From: Siphonodentalium dalli
Lineage: Eukaryota; Mollusca; Scaphopoda; Gadilida; Siphonodentaliidae
Assembly: GCA_032622095.1 (NCBI GenBank)
Contig: CP136061.1
Span: 94,299,345 to 94,363,344, forward strand
DNA: 64,000 nucleotides
Direction: 5' to 3'
Every line of letters begins with the position of its first letter. The stretch's first letter is position 1. Positions 39,601-45,600 of the stretch are shown in pieces. The notes beneath the pieces are model-generated. The model saw only the letters and a program-made list of their open reading frames with translations. It did not search any database and was not told where the DNA came from. A program made the position numbers and the translations under genes.

Positions 39601-42600
39601 TGATGCTGATGTGCCTGCTACCAGCAGTAATGACACAAACGATAACAGTTCTGTGCAATCGACGCTACCGTCGACATCCAACGTGAGAAGGAAGCGTGGT
39701 GCTACGTCATGGGTGGACACAGCAGCCCAGGCATTCGCTACAATCGCCGATAATGTTACACAGAAAGAGGATGAATGTGATGTGTTTGGTAGAGACATCG
39801 CGATGGCCCTGAGGCGTTGTCCGGATGCAGAAAAGCGACGTAGACTCAAGTTTTTGCTACAAACCACTGTATATAATTTTGAAGAGAGCAGCAGCTATTT
39901 ACAAAATTTCCAAGGAAATCAAAGTTTCCCTTCAACTTTTATTTCCGGACCGACGGTGCCAGCGTATCCAAATGTTGGATCTTCGATGAATGGACAATCT
40001 AATCAAGGATCTAATGTTATGTTCACATCGAATTATAATTCTCTGAATGGAATGCAGAATGGTAATGTTTATCCGACTGGACAGTCATGTGTCACCACGG
40101 ACGTACAACCCCCTAGTACACCAGACTGTTGAACTGATGACTGACATTTTGAACTAGTTCGTTGGTGTCTTGAGATAATTGATTAAAAGAGCGTTCGTGA
40201 GTTTCTTATGTGTCATTCCATTTTATCACTGACATGGGGATAGGGAGAAGTGGATGGTAATCGACCGCACTGATGGTAAAAAATTCCAACTAGTTAAAAA
40301 GAGACACAAGGCAGTCGCAGTGGGTTCAAGTAAATGTGGAAAATAAAATAAAAATATTTAATAAATATAACAAAATTAATTAACATGGAAAAAGTATTTT
40401 TTATTATCAATACTGATAACTCCGATGACGATGTATAGCATGTTGGCACCATTCTTTTGTAAACAGTACTGTTACACGCCAGTCATCCCATACATATCGC
40501 CAAATGGAGTAGCTAATCAAATGTTAAGTCGAAATTTGTTTTGGTTTAATTTATTGTTGTTACCATTTGTAAATTGATCTTAATTTGCTGATCTGTTTAC
40601 ATAACATATGTTTTAACATGTGACATCTCATCATTGGATGACTGCATATAGACAGTAATGTGGATATTTCCAACAACAAATATGGAGAAAATAAGACTTT
40701 TGATCTTTCATATCGGACTCGGGGGGGGGGGGTCAACATTCGAAGTTGGACATACGCAGAAAAGATAACTTATAAACACACCCATACACGCCGGAACCAC
40801 ATATATTAATGTTAAGAACAGTTGTTCCGGGGATAAATTAGCTTGGTAAATACGTTACTCAAGGAACGACTTGCAGATCGATTGGGATCATTGGATTTTG
40901 ACCGGCAGAGTAATTAAATAAAGTGTGTGAATCCCAAAATGATTCAAACGAACTTTGTTTAACTACCCTGCCGGTCAAAACCAATGACCCCAATCAACCA
41001 GCAAGTCATTCCTTATAATCATATATCAGTACATGTTAATATTAGTCATTTGAAAAATATTTCAAAACTACCAAAACAATTGTCAAGAGTTCAATGACAC
41101 CTACATTTAAGCAGCGAAATATTTACATATGGCATATTACTGGGACTACACGACTATACACATAAACCGCACACATTATAAAACATAGTTTATAGTTTAA
41201 TCTCATTAAATCGAGTGTTGAATTTTGCAAGCACATAATAATTATTACTCAATAAGACTCCACTGAAAAGGGAGCGCACCCTCATCAAAAAAAAGTCACT
41301 GAGTTCGTCCCTCACTTCACGAGCATCGACATTCGGAACAGTTGTCGAATCTCCAATATCTCCAGTTGCAGTCAACTGTGCATTATGTTCAGCATATCGT
41401 AAACATCCGCTCTGCGAAACACCTAAATCCGCATCCTTCCCAAGAAAATTGTGAAGAGCAATGCATGCACGGACTACCCGATTCACGTTATCGGTGTCCA
41501 ACTGTATGGACCCTAGAAGTATTCTAAATCTAGCCACCAAAACACCAAATGCACACTCGACGGTCCTACGTGCCCTCGAAAGTCGGTAATTGAAAACTTT
41601 CTGATCACCAATGGCTGTTCGATGGGGATACGGCTTCATTAGGTGATTGCTTAATGCGAAAGCGTCATCACCAACAAGGAAATACGGTATGCTCAGTGTT
41701 CTGTTAGGACTGGAAAGTGGACTAGCATCTGGGAAGTTCTGCTGTATATCACACATCCCACTGTCCTTGAAAATGCCACCATCAGCACTACTCCCCGGTG
41801 ATCCCAGATCATAACATATAAATTTTCCCGTTGCATCAACTACAGCCATCAGAACAATGCTCTCGTAGTCCTTATAGTTCCGATGATCGCATGCACTGTC
41901 AGACGGCCTCCGAATTTCAATGTGTTTCCCATCGATTGCACCCAAGCAATGAGGAAACTGCCACATTTTGTCAAAGTTATCTGCGTGGAGCAACCACTCT
42001 TGCTTGTTTTCGGGCATTCTCAAGAAATCTCCCTGTAGAGTGTCGTAAATAGCATCACAAACTTCCGGAATAAACGCACCAATGGTTGATCTGGCGATTC
42101 TGGAAGTGAAGTGTAGACTTGTGTACGTTTCCCCTGTAGCAAGAAATCTGAGTGTTGTGGCAAGTTTTTCATATGGAGTCAACGCTGATCTCATAACTGT
42201 ATCTTGTTTCGCAATCAATGGGGTCACTTTTTGCAATACGGTATGGAACTCCGACTTGTTCAGCCTGAAGAAAAAAGAAAACACCATGTAAAGTAGCTCA
42301 TAACATATTTTGACAAATTATCACCCCCTCCCATATGCAATCATAGAATGGGCCATATTTTATACGCTGAAAACGACGCAGAAGACACAGACGCCGAAAA
42401 CACAGAATGCCAAAATAACTTTACTGCAAATACGCACGCATTCTCACCCAAGAACATTCGCACAATGCGTTGTAATGTATAGGCCCCCGGTGGCACTGGA
42501 ACTATGTACATCATGGGACTGTGGCACCAGCCATCAACTCACCCTATAATATATTTTATATTGTCCACCCATGTGAAATGGTTATGTCTCAATAGTAATA

Positions 42601-45600
42601 CTCTCCTGGTAATATGCACCTATCAACATAAACATTTATATTTACCTCGTGAAGTTGGTGAATTCTTTCTCATCCGCGTCTTCTAATTCCTGCAGTAGAC
42701 TGTGAGAAATTCCATACCGGTTCCGTTCTAGGGTGGAGTTCATTGGTTTTGTCCAGCACTTACGATTTAGATGTCGTTTTGTTCGTTCCAGTTCTCCCAA
42801 TAGTAACGTGCCCAGACCCACAAGGGCCAACAACGTATCATCATTCGACCGTACATGTGAACGCGACATAACACTTATAACTGATCGCAATGTTTGACCC
42901 ACTTTTATATATGCTGAGAAATTACACCGGTGATTTGTTCTTAGTAAGAACAATCATGACTGTTGACAGAAACAAGGTATTCATTAAGTTATCAAGTGGA
43001 CTTGTGTGTTAGCATTAAAATATAACATTGCGTGTTGAGTAAAGATCAACAGCGACAAGACATTCGGTTAGATAAATCATTGAGATGTCGATCTCGACGC
43101 TGATAGAGCTTGGAAAAGACTCATTGTGTGAATGTGCGGCGGGCGACATGGCTCACTATGGCACAGAAATATGACGACCAAGTGTCACCAATATTGCACC
43201 ATAATTAATTGTCACACCTACTATGCCATCGAAACTGTGATACGTGTGTCCGCAGCCATTCTTTCTGTTTATGGCAGTTTTAACGGGTGTGACACTTTCA
43301 ACAGTATACCCACCACGAAGGCAATCCGTGCTTCTAAGATGCACAAGCGACGACGAAACCATCGTGGGTTATTTATGTGAAGGAAAGAAGGAAAATGAAT
43401 CACGTGGTGTCAAATGAAAATATATTAAAGGCCCACTTAATGTTCGAACCACCAGATCACATTATATACAACATAATCCATATTATATACCATGAACCAC
43501 CAGATCACATTATATACAACATATTCCATATTATATACCATTTGAAAGAGGAAGCTCCAAAACATTGTATTGTCAACTGATCCGGTCGCATAAACTGGGA
43601 AAATATTGTTTTTGTCGAGGTACTGAGGTGTGTTCTGTGATTAACTCTGATCCGGACTGTACTATAAAGTCTATGATTCTCAATGGAAGGGGAATAACTC
43701 TATCTCTTAGTTTGAATTCTGATGCATTCTGGGTTGACAAGGGGGGTCTTGGAATGAATCTGAGAATCTATATCAATTGGTGGACACTACAAGGCCACAG
43801 CTGTTCCATATTCTGGTGGAATATATATTTTTTGGTTCCTCTTCCAAATGGTATATAATATGGGATATGTTGTGTATAATGTAATCTTGTCATTCGAAAA
43901 TTAAGTGGGCCTTTAAAATAAACAGGATTGTGTGCCTATGTGTAATTAATGGGGTGTCGCATTGGAAGCCGATACATGTATGTCCTATAATGCACAACGA
44001 CGTAAACAATCGCGGTATATGTAAGAAAAGATAGAAAAGAAAAAAGCAGATGAATCCCAATTAGATATTGAATTAACCACGCTTAGCTCAGACTACTTTA
44101 TCTTTGAGATTCTTCTTGTATAAGCGATGATTACCCTTTTGCTCAGTGGTTTAGCAAGTTCGCCTTCCAACTTGGTAGCCTTCTGCTTGTATATTCGCGC
44201 AATTTCCATGTTGCGGCGATTATAGCAACCACCAAGGGTGCTTATACCTAAGGCAGGTGAATGACTGGTCTGCGCATGCGCGAATCTGGTGTCGCACGGA
44301 CTCGGCGACCCGATAAAATTCGTATCCGGGGCAAGATACATTCACATAGCAAATTTCAAGTCGATAGGTCAACCCGTTTCCGAGATCTGGTCTGCGCATG
44401 CGCGAAGCTGGCGTCGCACGGGCTCGGCGACCCGATAAAATTCGTATCCGGGACAAGATACATTCACATACCAAATTTCAAGTCGATAGCTCCACCCGTT
44501 TCCGAGATCTCGTCTGCACATGCGCTGCACGGGCTTCGCACGGGGTCGCCAATACGACAACGACCGTGTCCGTGGGATTTTATCCCTAGATAGGAAGTTT
44601 GGTCTCGATCGGTGGAGAATCGTAGATTTGTATAAATGACAAACAGACAAACAGATAGATTGTATCAAAATATATAAGAGAGATATGTAAATTAGATAGA
44701 TTGTATCAAAATATATAGGAGAGATATGTAAATTATCTACACACCATTACTGGTGTTTGTCAAAGTTTAGTAGGGTATATCAATACTCATTCACGATCAT
44801 ATCATTGAGGTCCGGATGATGTGGGTTATCTCTCGAATACACATTGTATCAAAATATATAGGAGAGATACTAGCCGATGAGCCCGACGTTGTCCGGGCTA
44901 TTCAAGAACCAAATTTCAAGTCGATAGCTCTACCCGTTTCCGAGATCTGGTCTGCGCATGCGCGAATCGCACGGGCTCGGCGACCCGATAAAATTCGTAT
45001 CCGGGGCAAGATACATTCACATAGCAAATTTCAAGTCGATAGCTCCACCCGTTTCCGAGATCTCGTCTGCGCATGCGCGAAGCTGACGTCGCACGGGCTC
45101 GGCGACCCGATAAAATTCGTATCCGGGGCAAGATACATTCACATACCAAATTTCAAGTCGATAGCTCCACCCGTTTCCGAGATCTCGTCTGCGCATGCGC
45201 GAAGCGGGCGCCGCACGGGCTCGCCAATACGACAACGTCAAACTACACACACGTACCAAGTTTGGTCCCGATCGGTCGAGAATCGTAGATTTGTATAAAT
45301 GACAAACATACAAACATACAGACAGAGGTCTTCAAAATATATATGAGATTGCAGCGACTATAAAGAAACGACCGAAAAAACATGAATTATAAGAAATCTC
45401 TTACCAAGTTTAACTCCTCTTATGAAATTATCGGAGTTCAATTTGTTGATTGTCACACGCACAGCTTCAAGTTCCCGCACGCTCTTCGGTCTAATTGTAG
45501 AACAGTCCGCAGGTTCAGTCAGATCAAACAACCCAACAATTACGGCCTCGCCAATAACACTGCTGGCTATCTGTGAGTTGGTTTCCAAGAAAAAGGCAAT

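Larger units (their letters stand above)
38759..43257. mobile_element. Complete PIF/Harbinger-type DNA transposon (4.5 kb)
   Basis: Inverted termini of ~140 bp: 38,759-38,898 begins GGCTGCGGACACACGTACCA and 43,119-43,257 ends with the complement ...TGTCCGCAGCC. The 3-bp flanks are ATT on both sides (38,756-38,758; 43,258-43,260). It carries the two genes usual for this superfamily, a DDE nuclease (minus, 2 exons) and a MADF/Myb-SANT-like DNA-binding protein (plus), arranged tail to tail. Both frames are intact, so it could be autonomous. It lies in the intron between receptor exons A and B. Confidence 0.92.

Noticed and set aside
43132-43380. Plus-strand frame at the right end of the Harbinger element
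   Set aside because: It spans the inverted terminus and flanking repeat, so it cannot be a conserved gene.
44261-45313. Arg/Pro-rich open frames up to 160 codons on both strands
   Set aside because: They run through the 122-bp tandem arrays on both strands at once, as expected for GC-richer repeats with few stops.
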